A stretch of DNA of 64,000 nucleotides from contig WNNJ02001215.1 in the NCBI GenBank assembly GCA_012934845.2, positions 1-64,000 of the forward strand, read 5' to 3'. Below the pieces are notes generated by a model, which searched no databases, was not told the DNA's origin, and worked only from the letters and a program-made list of their open reading frames with translations. A program made the position numbers and the translations under genes. The stretch is from Pomphorhynchus laevis (Eukaryota > Acanthocephala > Palaeacanthocephala > Echinorhynchida > Pomphorhynchidae). Numbering within the stretch: position 1 is the first letter of the stretch; each line of letters starts with the position of its first letter. Of the stretch, positions 10,591-20,039 are shown piece by piece.

Positions 10591-10897
10591 ATATGCTCAT
10601 CGATATCCCCTTTTCTCACAACCTTGTTTGTGAGAAACATCTCATTCTTATACGTACTAAACGTACTCTCTTTTGGCGAAATCAACTCGAGTCATCTTCC
10701 AACTCTAAATCTCATTGGAAAATCTTAAACTCAATTCTTTCACGGTCATCTACCCCTTGTAATATAAATCCTGATGAATTTATCACATTCAAACACCTCC
10801 TCCGTTCACACCTTCTCGACACCTGATTCACAGTTTTGTTTTGTTGTGGTCATGTAAGCGTGCGCTGGCACGCATTTGCCACGTTAAAATAAATCCT
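10590..10897 (+). mobile_element. LINE-A copy, internally rearranged
   Basis: It carries a piece of the RT N-terminal region (SICSSISPFLTTLF), then an earlier ORF2 segment (RTKRTLFWRNQL, NSILSRSSTPCNINPDEF), and then jumps to the extreme C-terminus (ITFKHLLRSHLLDT) and the 3' hairpin at 10858-10873. Segment order is scrambled and most of the RT is missing. The next copy starts directly after its tail. Confidence 0.7.
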
Positions 10898-12125
10898 TTT
10901 TTTAACTCGTCCATCCGCAGTCGTATCTTCTCTTCACACTGTAAACCCACAATCGTTCGTCCCCTCTTAAAGAAACAAACGCTCGACCCTCCCTTCCTTC
11001 TAGCTATCACCCCATTTCACTACTCCCTAGTCTTTCTAAGCTCTTAGAACGCCTCATCCTAATACAGATCAACACTTATCTCTCCTCATCCAATCTGTAC
11101 CCAATTTTCCAATCCGCATTCCGCTCTAATCACTCCACAGGAGTCGCCCGCATGAAAGTTTACAACGACTTACTCATTTCTCGAGACAATGCTCTACATA
11201 GTGTTTTCATCTCCCTCGACCTCTCCTCCGCCTTCGACATTGTCGACCACTCCGGTCGACAATGTCGACCGGAGTGGTCGACATTTCTGCCTCCAACTGT
11301 CTTTCTACTATCTACGAACGTCTCTCCAATCTCCATCTCGTTCTAAACCCTGACAAGTTCATAATAATGTGGATCCTCCCGCGTAAACCAAACATATCTC
11401 ATCACACTGTATCTTTTGCCTCATCAATCATCCCCATAGTACATAATCTTACTTTTTTATGCTTCCATTTTTATGATCACATTTCCCTTAAACCCTTCGT
11501 CCTTGACAAAGTCCGCTCGTCTAACTTAATTATCCGTGACATCCGCCGTATCCGCCCCCTTATCGACTTCCGTTCTTGTATGTCTCTTCTTTCATCGTTT
11601 CTTTTCCCTAGAATGGATTACTGCCTTAGCCTTTTCGCCAATTCTCCAAAACACATAATCTCACCCTACAACGAATAATCAACTCCGCCGTTCGAATGCT
11701 CTTTCGTCTCCGTCGCTTCAACCACACATCCACATATCTTGCCCAACTCTCCTGTCCCACCATCCACATCCGCATCAAACTCCGCCTTCTTCTCGTAACT
11801 TTTCGTCTCATCGCTGTCGGCTCCCCATCGTTCATCAACCTTCCTTTTTTAAACGACACTCGCGCCACCTCGCTATCGCTGCGTTCCCGTCATACCCTAT
11901 TACTCCACGTTCCCAATTACTCCAACAACTATGGTATCCGATCCTTCCTCGTCGCCGCCTCACTTGCCTGGAATCAACTCCCTCTCGACGTCCGTCGCGC
12001 TCCCTCGTTTATCACATTCAAACACCTCCTCCGTTCACACCTTTTCGACACATGATTTACATTTTTGTTTTGTTGTGGTCATGTACGCGTGCGCTGGCCC
12101 GAATTTGCCACGTTAAAATAAATCT
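10898..12125 (+). mobile_element. LINE-A copy with internal deletion at a palindrome
   Basis: It begins within the RT (FNSSIRSR) and continues through the catalytic-domain start (SLDLSSAFDIVDHS at about 11213-11252). It then passes a perfect palindrome (about 11237-11285) and resumes much further along at ISASNCLSTIYERL. The piece with the YADD box is lost. It ends with the C-terminus, the 3' hairpin near 12086-12105 and an A/T tail. From about 11290 it is almost identical to 25150-25990, including shared premature stops. Non-functional. Confidence 0.8.
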
Positions 12126-12127
12126 TT

Positions 12128-12200
12128 TTTTTATATATTTATAGCATTGAGTTTTAGTAAGGAGCCGTTTTATTTTCGCGCTTTAGCTACTTAGTATAAA
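12128..12200. repeat. 13-bp degenerate minisatellite, short block
   Basis: Short run of the same GCCTTAGTATCGA-like units between two LINE-A ends. It is probably part of the original array that the insertions split. Confidence 0.5.
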
Positions 12201-12285
12201 AAACGATTTATTTTTACGTGGCAAATGCGTGCCGGCGCACGCTTACATGACCACAACAACATCTAAAAGTGTCTAGAAGAAAAAA
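12198..12285 (-). mobile_element. LINE-A 3'-end fragment
   Basis: The minus strand carries only the final 3' UTR with the perfect terminal hairpin GCGTGC/GCACGC (around 12216-12231) and tail. It is oriented opposite to the copy just upstream. Confidence 0.75.
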
Positions 12286-12334
12286 ATCTAAAAGAAAAAT
12301 CTAAAAGTAAAAAAATCTAAATATATATTACCGT

Positions 12335-12565
12335 TTGTATCAAGCATTAGTATCCATCCGGATTATCTAGCCTTGTTATGAAGAATTATTATAGGGCCTT
12401 AGCAGTAAGCCTTAGTATTGAGCCTAATGATAGATCACTAGTATAGAGCCCTTGTATCAAAACTTAGTATCATGACTTAAGACTTAGTATATATCCTTAG
12501 TATTGAGTCTTAGTATCGAATATTAGTATCAAGTCTTGTTATCGTCATTATAATCGAGAAAGTTT
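12335..12565. repeat. 13-bp degenerate minisatellite, block 2
   Basis: About 17 degenerate units of GCCTTAGTATTGA type, in register over most of the block. It lies just downstream of the ARL2-like gene (which is on the minus strand). Confidence 0.7.
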
Positions 12566-12674
12566 ATTATAATTATTTTTCCAATACCTGTTTTGTTTGA
12601 ACTTACCACAAGGAGAATATTTGATAAAATATTTTTATCTGTTTGTATTAAATACAAACAGTAGCATAGTAAAT

Positions 12675-12680
12675 TTTATT
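12675..12680 (-). terminator. Poly(A) signal of the ARL2-like gene
   Basis: The minus strand reads AATAAA here, about 33 nt beyond the stop codon at 12713. This is a good distance for a compact 3' UTR. Confidence 0.5.
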
Positions 12681-12712
12681 CTTATTTTATGAATAGATTG
12701 ATAATCATTTGA

Positions 12713-13261
12713 TTAAGTAAAAAGTCGTTGATGTAAATCTTGAGTTAGAAACTGGAAGCCTTCTTTTATACCTTGTCCGGTTATAGCACTGGAACTCACG
12801 ATATAAAACTCGTGCCCTTTGATAGTATCCAATCCAAGCATTTCTTTTATTTTTGTATTTTCCATCGCTCCATCAATGTCCTGCTTGTTAGCCATTATGA
12901 TTACACACGCACCAAGTAATTGGCCACCTTTTAAAATGTCATTAAGCACTTGCTTAGATTCACCGATTCTATTAACATCTGTGCTGTCGACAACGTATAC
13001 AATTCCATCAGTCTCGTCGAAATAATTACTCCAGTAAGGTCGTAAGCTTTTCTGTCCTCCAATATCCCATATATTAAGCTTTAGGCCATCAAGCAGAACA
13101 GTCTGTATTTCGAACCCAAATGTTGGTGCAACCTCATTGACATTCATACCACATAACCTTTTTAATACCGTCGTCTTCCCTGCATTATCCAAACCAAATA
13201 ATATAATTCTTGCTTCCTTTTCTTTCTTCTTTAATTTTTTAATAACAGTTCTCAAAACCAT
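12713..13261 (-). CDS. ARL2-like small GTPase (ADP-ribosylation-factor-like)
   Basis: A single uninterrupted frame of 182 residues, the normal length for ARL2/ARL3. Visible motifs: P-loop GLDNAGKT (residues 23-30), switch I Thr47, WDIGGQ (65-70) with the catalytic Gln at 70 as in ARL2, NKQD (125-128) and SSA (157-159). The stretch LNIWDIGGQKSLRPYW fits ARL2 better than ARL3 or ARF. Residue 2 is Val, so there is no myristoylation site; ARL2 proteins act in tubulin-cofactor assembly and bind lipid-cargo carriers (family knowledge). The sequence diverges from vertebrate ARL2, notably in the C-terminal half. The lack of introns could mean a retrocopy, but motifs and frame are intact and an AATAAA follows. 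Orthology is inferred, not tested. Confidence 0.88.
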   Translation of the reverse strand: MVLRTVIKKLKKKEKEARIILFGLDNAGKTTVLKRLCGMNVNEVAPTFGFEIQTVLLDGLKLNIWDIGGQKSLRPYWSNYFDETDGIVYVVDSTDVNRIGESKQVLNDILKGGQLLGACVIIMANKQDIDGAMENTKIKEMLGLDTIKGHEFYIVSSSAITGQGIKEGFQFLTQDLHQRLFT

Positions 13262-13639
13262 CTACATCACACTTAATAACAACAAATGCAAAAACGTCAA
13301 TTAATGATTTAATATCTTTTAATTAATCAGAAAGTATAACAAATTTTAATAAATAACAAACAATATGAGAAATGCAGTTTATTTACTATAACAGATTAAA
13401 ATTGAAAGTGTTGAATTGCCTCTAAAATTTATGCAAGCTTTAATGAACCTTAATAATTTCTCTGAATTTTCTTAGTGTTTATAATATCGATTACCATTCA
13501 CATTATCACGATACCTATAATTATGTAGTTGTAATGATTTACCTCAGTTTTGAAATATTGTACACTATTTCGCTTATAAGTAGGAAGTATCGAGCTATAT
13601 AATAAGTTCTTTAAATTGCAGAAATCTGAGCTCTTGCAG
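13262..13639. other. Upstream region of the ARL2-like gene
   Basis: AT-rich. It should hold the promoter, but I see no TATA box or other site I can defend. It runs into the 13-bp minisatellite. Confidence 0.3.
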
Positions 13640-13815
13640 AGTTGTAATATCGAGCCTTAATAGGGATCCTTGGTATGGATCCTTGGTATGTAGCTTTAAC
13701 ATCGAACTTTAGTATAAAGCCTTGGTATCGAGCCTTATTATTGAGTCTTAGTATCGAACCTTATTATCGAGCCTTCGTATCGAAGCTTTCTAACGAGCCT
13801 TAGTATCTTCTTATT
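13640..13815. repeat. 13-bp degenerate minisatellite, block 3
   Basis: Units such as GCCTTGGTATCGA, GCCTTATTATTGA and GCCTTCGTATCGA follow each other with a 13-bp period. Same repeat and orientation as blocks 1 and 2, but on the far side of the ARL2-like gene. Confidence 0.75.
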
Positions 13816-13869
13816 TTTTAGCGTTTTTTTTTCTGTGTAGGAACGGATTATGCTGCTCTTGAAAATTGT

Positions 13870-14066
13870 CTCCATACTAAGCCGTGTGATGGACACCAAC
13901 TACTAACTTTATCCAAATCTGATTGTAGTAGGGGAGAGCTAGAACAACCACGAAATAAAGGGCACCACAGTTTTATGTCATCGGCATATAATAGGCACTG
14001 GCATGTAACATTTTCAGCGATTTCGTTGATGTACATATAAAACAAAGTGAGACTAAGGATACAGCC
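13870..14066 (-). mobile_element. LINE-C reverse-transcriptase fragment
   Basis: The minus strand reads YINEIAENVTCQCLLYADD (YADD catalytic box) and then a segment nearly matching the LINE-C copy at 51.1-51.3 kb. About 200 bp survive. It abuts the PLE-B piece directly. Confidence 0.75.
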
Positions 14067-14228
14067 TTAAATGTCACAAATATACCGAGTATACATTAAC
14101 GGTAGAATCGACGAAGTTGCAAGCCATCGTTTTTCCATCTCAGTCATGTAGAGCGTCGCATACGCGGGTGCCATCAGTGTTCCCATTGCGGTCCCCGATA
14201 TTTGGTGGTAAACATTGTCTTCGAAATT
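14067..14228 (-). mobile_element. PLE-B, 3' segment of reverse transcriptase
   Basis: The minus strand reads FEDNVYHQISGTAMGTLMAP, then a degenerate catalytic RYIDDI-like box (RYICDI). The GTAMGT..AP motif is typical of PLE reverse transcriptases. It continues the PLE-B segment at 19034-19970, from which it is separated by LINE-B: the upstream part stops at ILQNNYL and this part resumes at FEDNVYHQ. Confidence 0.75.
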
Positions 14229-14320
14229 ATTATTATTATTCCAATACATACCAAAGCCAAAAGGCTATTCAGGCAGAGTCCAAAAAAAATAAAACAAAAG
14301 CAAATGGTCAGTCAACGTAG

Positions 14321-17306
14321 CTAATTAGGGTATTCCAGTGGTAGTGTTGAATGGCAGCATTGTTCATGTATCCATTTGTAGCATCGTGATTTAAACGTTC
14401 TCAAACTGGGGGCTGCAACGACTTCCTCAGGCAACGAATTCCACATGTTAATTCCTCTCCTTGAGAGTCTATACACTTTTGGTAATCTGCCAAATCTAAA
14501 TTTATACAAGACTCTGCTATGTCCCCGCAACTGATCTACCCGCCTAGTGATTACATCGGTGGGATAACCTACCACATCATTCGACATATGCCATATACAT
14601 AGCATTTCCAAGGATATGAACCTCTCACGTACCGACAACATCCCAATACGACTTAGACGTACATAATAGTCAATACCACTTAAGCCAATACAGAGCCTCG
14701 ATCCGCGCCTAAGAATAGACTCCAGGTCTAATAGTTCTTGCTTAGTGACAGGGAAACAAGCCTGAATGCAGTACTCCAAGTGTGGCCTGACGATGGAGAT
14801 GAATAACCTCTTAAACATGTGACAGCTTAACCTGAGGAATGCATTTTTAATACAATATAACGCCCTAGTAGCTTTACCTAGAAAGAAGTCGGTGTTCAAC
14901 TTTGTTTTCAAGGATCTATGGACAATAATCCCTAAATCCTTATGATGAGACACTTCCTTTAAGACCATATCTCCAATAAAGTACCTTAGAGTTTCAATAG
15001 GGCGACCTAGTTGCATGAGGACACATTTATCAACATTCAACCGTAGTCCGGTAGAATCGCACCACTTGATCAGGGAGTTTAGATCATTTTGTAACGATAC
15101 TCGATCAGCAGGACTTCTAATGATCGACCAAATCTTTAGATCGTCTGCAAACGCTAGATGAGAGCATGATAAGCGGAGTAGCAGATCATTAATGAAGATT
15201 ATAAAGAGCAGTGGGCCAATGACTGATCCCTGCGGTACGCCAGAATTAATATTTACCGAATAAGAAAACACGCCCCCCCCCACACAAACTCGGAAAGACC
15301 TATTCGATAGAAATTCCCTGACCCACTCACAAATATATGAATGAAGTCCATAGTGATACAGTAAAGACACTATGCCGTCGTGTGGTACCCTATCAAAAGC
15401 TTTCGAAAAATCAAGGAATACTATATGAACCTGAAACCCAGCCCCCAGAGCATCAGCCCATTTTTCACGCGCAGTTAGTAGGTTAGTAAGGCATGAACGT
15501 CCGATCCTGAAACCATGTTGAGATTCAACCAATATGTGATTACGATCCAAATGATCCCTGATTCTACTAGCAATGATTCTTTCTAAAAGTTTGAAGAATA
15601 CGCTAGTAAAGCTAATAGGCCAAAAGTCCGCGCAAAAGCTAGCAGGATGCTTTTTGGGAATAGGCACCACAATTGCACACTTCCAACTGTCAGGAATCCA
15701 AGATGTATCTAAGCTGTATCTGAAGAACATAGTTAAATCATTGCTCAGTTCGTTCGCTAGGGATTTGACGAGGAAGGGGGCGATATTGTCTGGTCCCGGA
15801 GATGTAAACAAATCGAGCTTCATTACCTCGTTCAAGACCTCATCCACTCTGAGTGGACGAACACAACACCGATGAGCAACCGGAACATACTTCCAACTAA
15901 AGTCATGCAGTTTGTTAGAGGTCAAAGCCTGTACCAAGAAGCCATCAGCTAAATGTTGGGCGATTAGAGACGGATCGGTCAAAGTTTCAGTTGGCGTTTG
16001 GATTGAGCTAATTGTGGCGACAAGTGTTCTGTTGTTTCTTACATAAGACCAAAACCTCCTAGGATTCAAAGATGCATCCCTGGCGATACTATCTTCGTAC
16101 GAATAGCGTTTCTGAAATTTTAGCCGATTGCATAAGTTCCGAGAGTCGATGTAGGCACGTTTTGAAGCAGAAGAACGCCTAAATTCGCGCCACAATTTGT
16201 TGCGGGATCTTATAGCATCAAGAAGCTCTCTGTCGAACCAAGGAGGATGTCCATGCTTGAACTTGCAGGCACGTAGCGGAGCAAAGATATCAGAAATTCG
16301 CATCAATTCATCATGGAGCAGATCAAAGACTACAGGAACCTCCAAACCGAAGTGGATACGAAGACTATCACAGATACCTTTTGGGAAGCTTGCAGCTAGT
16401 TGACTAGCATCAACACCTACCCAACAACGTTTTTTAAAATTAGAGTTTTGTGAGGCTCTGTTGAACAGCGACAGCCGCATAGAGAGTACACAGTGATCGC
16501 TATTGCCAATTGGTGCGTCATAACGAACACCTGAAACGTCACCCAAACACTTAGTAAAGACCAAATCGAGTATAGAAGGCGTCCCTGTCACACAAGTAGG
16601 TTCTTTAATATGTTGAACTAGTAGCATCTCAAGTAACAGAAAGTCACTCAGTACTTTCCCAATTCCGTGAATTGGTCGTGAATGACTATTTTTCCAGTCT
16701 ATTTGGGGGATATTGAAGTCACCCAGGAGCAAAATCAGAGGATACGAAGATAAACTCAGCAAATGTGATTTAAGAGTCAAATCTTAATTCATAGGACGGA
16801 GAACGGTAAAGGACGCAGAATCGGGATCGTTGACCATTTCCCAGTGTAAAAGCAAGACCTTCAAAGGAATAACCAATATCGTCGCGAAAAGCCGAGATAT
16901 TCAATACCAGGAGACTATTTCGCACATAGGCGGCTACCCCACCTCCACGTTTACCACATGAGCGATCCAAACGTATTAGAAAATAGTTAGGGATGGCAAC
17001 ACAGTCATCCGAAATGTCAGAATGTAGCCATGTTTCGGTTATACAAAATACATCAAAACGTTTCGAAGCAACTATGAATTTAATTTCCGAGAACTGAGCC
17101 AGGAGACTACGAACATTTGAATAACCGACAAAAATGTTCGTATAATGGGAAAATTTGACACGCTCGGTGACACTATCGAAGTCTACTAGTTTTCCTACAC
17201 ACGAACCATCACTACTAAAGAGGTCTGACTCTACAGAAGTAAGGGATGCCACCGGACAGTCGGACGCCACTTGACCACCCGAAAATTCCGGACACATAGG
17301 TTGCAC
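14321..17306 (-). pseudogene. LINE-B ORF2: AP endonuclease and reverse transcriptase, one frameshift
   Basis: Two overlapping frames (16770-17306 and 14321-16780) together cover a normal ORF2 of about 1000 residues. Endonuclease landmarks: SNVRSL, ITETWLH, GGGVAAYV, VLYRSP, then LLGDFN and NSDHCVL. RT landmarks: FLDFSKAFDRVPHDG, SGVPQGSVIGP and LAFADDLKIW (catalytic FADD), then the CR1-type C-terminal region with NMWNSLP. The frame changes near 16775, between the endonuclease halves. ORF2's first Met (17306) lies inside the end of ORF1, so the ORFs overlap by about 75 nt. Nicks target DNA and copies the element RNA at the target (family knowledge). Confidence 0.88.
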
Positions 17307-18742
17307 TCACCACTTTCCAGCCGTCGATGCAGCTCGTTGAAAGCCTCGTGTCTTCTCAAACGATCTGCAGGAGATAAATCACGGAGTAAATGAAAATCAG
17401 AGCGCGATAATCTAAATGCATGCTTGAGTAGGAAGTCAACATGATCTTTTGAGTCTAGAACAACTTTTAAAAGTCTAGGTCTATCTGAAAGTTTCTTGCC
17501 TAGACGAAAAACTCTTCGAACTTTAAGACACTTCGCAACATCCACATCGCTCTGGAGAAAAATCTTAGAAAACACTGCGCGAAGATGCACAATATCGTCA
17601 TCCAGTCTACTTTGGGGATTGTTACTGAGAGATTCTTCAACACCGCTCACGATAACGTTTAACTCTCTTCTGGAGTTAAATTGTCTAGAGCTAAATTGTT
17701 TAGGGCTAGCAGACGGAACTAATGAAGAATGAGTCTCAGGGGCAATCGATGGCCGTCGATGATTTGGAGGAATCACTGCATGTTGTTTATTATTTGGAAG
17801 GCTAACTATTTGTCGTAGATTATCTATAGGCCTAACTATAATCTGACTAGCCTTTGCAAGATCCTTAACGCTCTCAATTAACGGGGCTACTAGAGGAGCA
17901 ACACATAAACTGCAGCGGGGATGCAGTTGCTGCGGGTAAGCACAAGGACGCTCACTACAATCGCTACCTAGAGGACAGTTTTGAGAACAATCACTGCCCG
18001 AGGAAGTGTTAACAGGAGTTGACAAATCAACATTTGCATGCTTGAGGGCGGAACATTTGTTATCTACATCAAGACCGACGCTGCTCGAGTCCAATATATG
18101 TAGATGAACAATAGAATCCAAGACAGGAAGTTGTTTGAAGGAGTAATCCATCACATTAGTCTCATGCAATGCATCCCTAACGAAGCATTGAGTTGAATTG
18201 TTATTGAAGGGTATGATTGAACGATCGCTCATTTCTAACTTCGACTGCTGCGTGAGAGAATGATTGAGTACATGAATAGCATTATTGGTTCCTATCTCAG
18301 ATAATTTTGGAGTGGCCGAAACATCATCAATCCCTGACGACGAGCTGCTTGACTTTCTTGACGCTTCTGAACTCCGTTCTGGTTCGTTAATACTATGATC
18401 TTCCCCATCGTTGTGACTGTTTGAATCTGCGTTCCTCTTTAAACCATTTATTGATACTTGCTCGTCACAATGGCCCTTGAACAACAAGGAGAGCAATTCG
18501 GAGGCACAGAACCCACAAACAAAATCCCTAGACAGTAGCGATTTCGTCAGACAGGATGGAACGTTGACAGCTGTCCATATGTCGCATCCAGATCTGCTGC
18601 AAGAGACCTCGTGTTGCTGATACCCAGAGGAGGGGCTTGCTAATTTTGGTACAGTCTGATTGCGAGTACCATTAATCTGCTGACTTGCTAAGCATTTTTT
18701 CGTTTCTGTCTTCTTTGTTCTTGCCATCGATTGTTGTGTCAA
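17231..18742 (-). CDS. LINE-B ORF1: PHD-like zinc-finger RNA-binding protein
   Basis: 503 uninterrupted residues. The N-terminal part has Cys/His spacing of a PHD-like finger (CSRSGCDIW, later FVCGFCASELL), as in CR1/L2 ORF1 proteins. The middle is Ser-rich and probably disordered, with a second Cys cluster (CSQNCPLGSDCSERPC). The C-terminal third reads VRRVFRLGKKLSDRPRLLKV and later NLCVRNFRVVKWRP, which recurs in the ORF1 of LINE-A, LINE-C and the copy at 62.5 kb. It probably binds element RNA. The start Met is preceded by a GC-poor 5' UTR of about 290 nt. Confidence 0.82.
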   Translation of the reverse strand: MTQQSMARTKKTETKKCLASQQINGTRNQTVPKLASPSSGYQQHEVSCSRSGCDIWTAVNVPSCLTKSLLSRDFVCGFCASELLSLLFKGHCDEQVSINGLKRNADSNSHNDGEDHSINEPERSSEASRKSSSSSSGIDDVSATPKLSEIGTNNAIHVLNHSLTQQSKLEMSDRSIIPFNNNSTQCFVRDALHETNVMDYSFKQLPVLDSIVHLHILDSSSVGLDVDNKCSALKHANVDLSTPVNTSSGSDCSQNCPLGSDCSERPCAYPQQLHPRCSLCVAPLVAPLIESVKDLAKASQIIVRPIDNLRQIVSLPNNKQHAVIPPNHRRPSIAPETHSSLVPSASPKQFSSRQFNSRRELNVIVSGVEESLSNNPQSRLDDDIVHLRAVFSKIFLQSDVDVAKCLKVRRVFRLGKKLSDRPRLLKVVLDSKDHVDFLLKHAFRLSRSDFHLLRDLSPADRLRRHEAFNELHRRLESGECNLCVRNFRVVKWRPTVRWHPLLL

Positions 18743-19033
18743 CTCGCTTCGCTCGTTGTAATCGAATAATTGTGTGTTTAAGCTTGTGTGTTCGTGGGGA
18801 TTGCTTGTAAGTAGTTGTGTATTGTAAGTAGTAGCTTGTAAGTAGTAGTTGTATAGTCGATGTGAATTAATATATTATTATTAATCTCCTGGTCCTTGTT
18901 TTGAAAGTTGGCGTCTTTAGAGTGAATTGTATGTTATTTTATTTTATGTTTATAAGAAACCAAAATTTTTTTTATTTATCAAGTAATATATCCAATATTG
19001 TAAGTAGTTGATAGGTATCAAGATAGTTTAAAC

Positions 19034-19970
19034 AAATAATTGTTTTGCAAAATAAGCGTAACTGCTTCTTTACCTTTGTGTTTTAATACCTTCAAGTCTG
19101 CGAAGGAATTCGATGGAACTAGATATGTATGACGATATACGGTGCAGAAAAGTTGCCAGTTAAGTATGCACCCATGTTGATAGGGCTTATGTAGGTGTAC
19201 CACCACAGCTAACTATCGGCCGACCTCGGTAGGGGCGTGTTTCTTTATGTGTTTTTGGCAACATGTAAAATTTGACAAAGGTATTTTTCACAGCCCGTAA
19301 AGATTCGGCTTCGATACTTGAAATAAATTTACGACTAATAGCCTCGTCAAGAAAGTCGTTAATCACATCACGCACATTAACGGGTTTTGGATCGACAAGC
19401 TTATAAGTGGAGATATCGTTGAGCCGGCGGTAAGCCTCTTGTTCGTATTCAGATATCAACCAAATTACAGCATGTAGGTCGTTGTAGGCCTTTCTAATTA
19501 TTATTTCATGTTTTTTAAGCGATGCTAATGCACATCTAAATTGATTATTTAAATTTAGTCGATATTTGTGTTTGTCATTCGTGCATATAAATTGTTGCCA
19601 CATTGCACGTTGTAGTTGCTTAGACATATTTATTCGTTTATCGGTATCAGGTTCGTCTGTAAACAATTTTTCGGATATCTTCTCGAATTCAAAGTTAGTT
19701 GCGAGCCGATCCATTGCTGGTGGCGTCGGTATAAACTTAAGACCATATATATGCATATATATTCTTAGTGCGAAAAATCGCTTGAAACTGTGGTCCAGGA
19801 GCCAAAGCTGGCTACGATTGATTTTTAATCCATATTTGCTGCTAAATAACTGGACTTCGATCATCAGCTCCATCAGTCTAATGTATCACTCCGAGACGTT
19901 CCTAACCACCCAGCAGTCATCGTCAGTCGGATGAAGTGGTTAGGGTGCGTTTCGACTGCTTTTGTGATAA
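19034..19970 (-). mobile_element. PLE-B, 5' segment with split hammerhead motif
   Basis: The minus strand gives a 228-residue frame (19873-19187) with NTFVKFYMLPKTHKE and RPYRGRPIVSCGGTP, the N-terminal RT landmarks of PLEs. A decayed continuation ends at ILQNNYL beside LINE-B. Just 5' of the frame (19960-19890) the terminus holds AGCAGTC-GAAA, then TCCGA-CTGACGA-T-GACTGCT, then GTC-TCGGA: the three hammerhead core segments in permuted order. The sequence CGAAGTCCAGT near 19851-19861 is shared with the 380-bp array unit, tying the array to PLEs. Confidence 0.75.
19890..19960 (-). ncRNA. Permuted hammerhead ribozyme segments at the PLE-B terminus
   Basis: Minus-strand order: helix II 3' arm AGCAGTC, GAAA, helix III 5' arm (CG then CCTAACCA); helix I 3' arm TCCGA, CTGACGA, T, helix II 5' arm GACTGCT; helix III 3' arm TGGTTAGG with CG, UC, helix I 5' arm TCGGA. 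Arms pair fully but interleave, so one copy cannot fold them together. A second tandem copy of the terminus would be needed, and none is adjacent here. CTGACGA differs from the CTGATGA consensus at one site. Confidence 0.5.
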
Positions 19971-20039
19971 CTATAAAGACACCAGCAATTCCTCACGATG
20001 CTATACGAAGCTCAGGTTCATAAAGCGTTTTTACTGGCT

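Larger units (their letters stand above)
14229..19033 (-). mobile_element. LINE-B: nearly complete two-ORF CR1-type LINE inserted in PLE-B
   Basis: About 4.8 kb with 5' UTR, ORF1 (PHD-like finger), ORF2 (endonuclease plus RT) and a 3' UTR ending in an (AAT)n run at 14229-14240, a CR1-like tail. The 5' end carries GTAAGTAGTTG and ATCAAGATAGTT motifs (plus-strand sense, 18999-19028), also seen at the 5' end of a LINE-A copy near 30209-30238. Both flanks are PLE-B reverse transcriptase. It is the least damaged element in the window, with one evident frameshift in ORF2. Confidence 0.85.

Noticed and set aside
15573-15875. Plus-strand frames opposite LINE-B (15573-15875, 16197-16403, 17496-17732)
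   Set aside because: Antisense shadows of the ORF1 and ORF2 coding frames on the minus strand.
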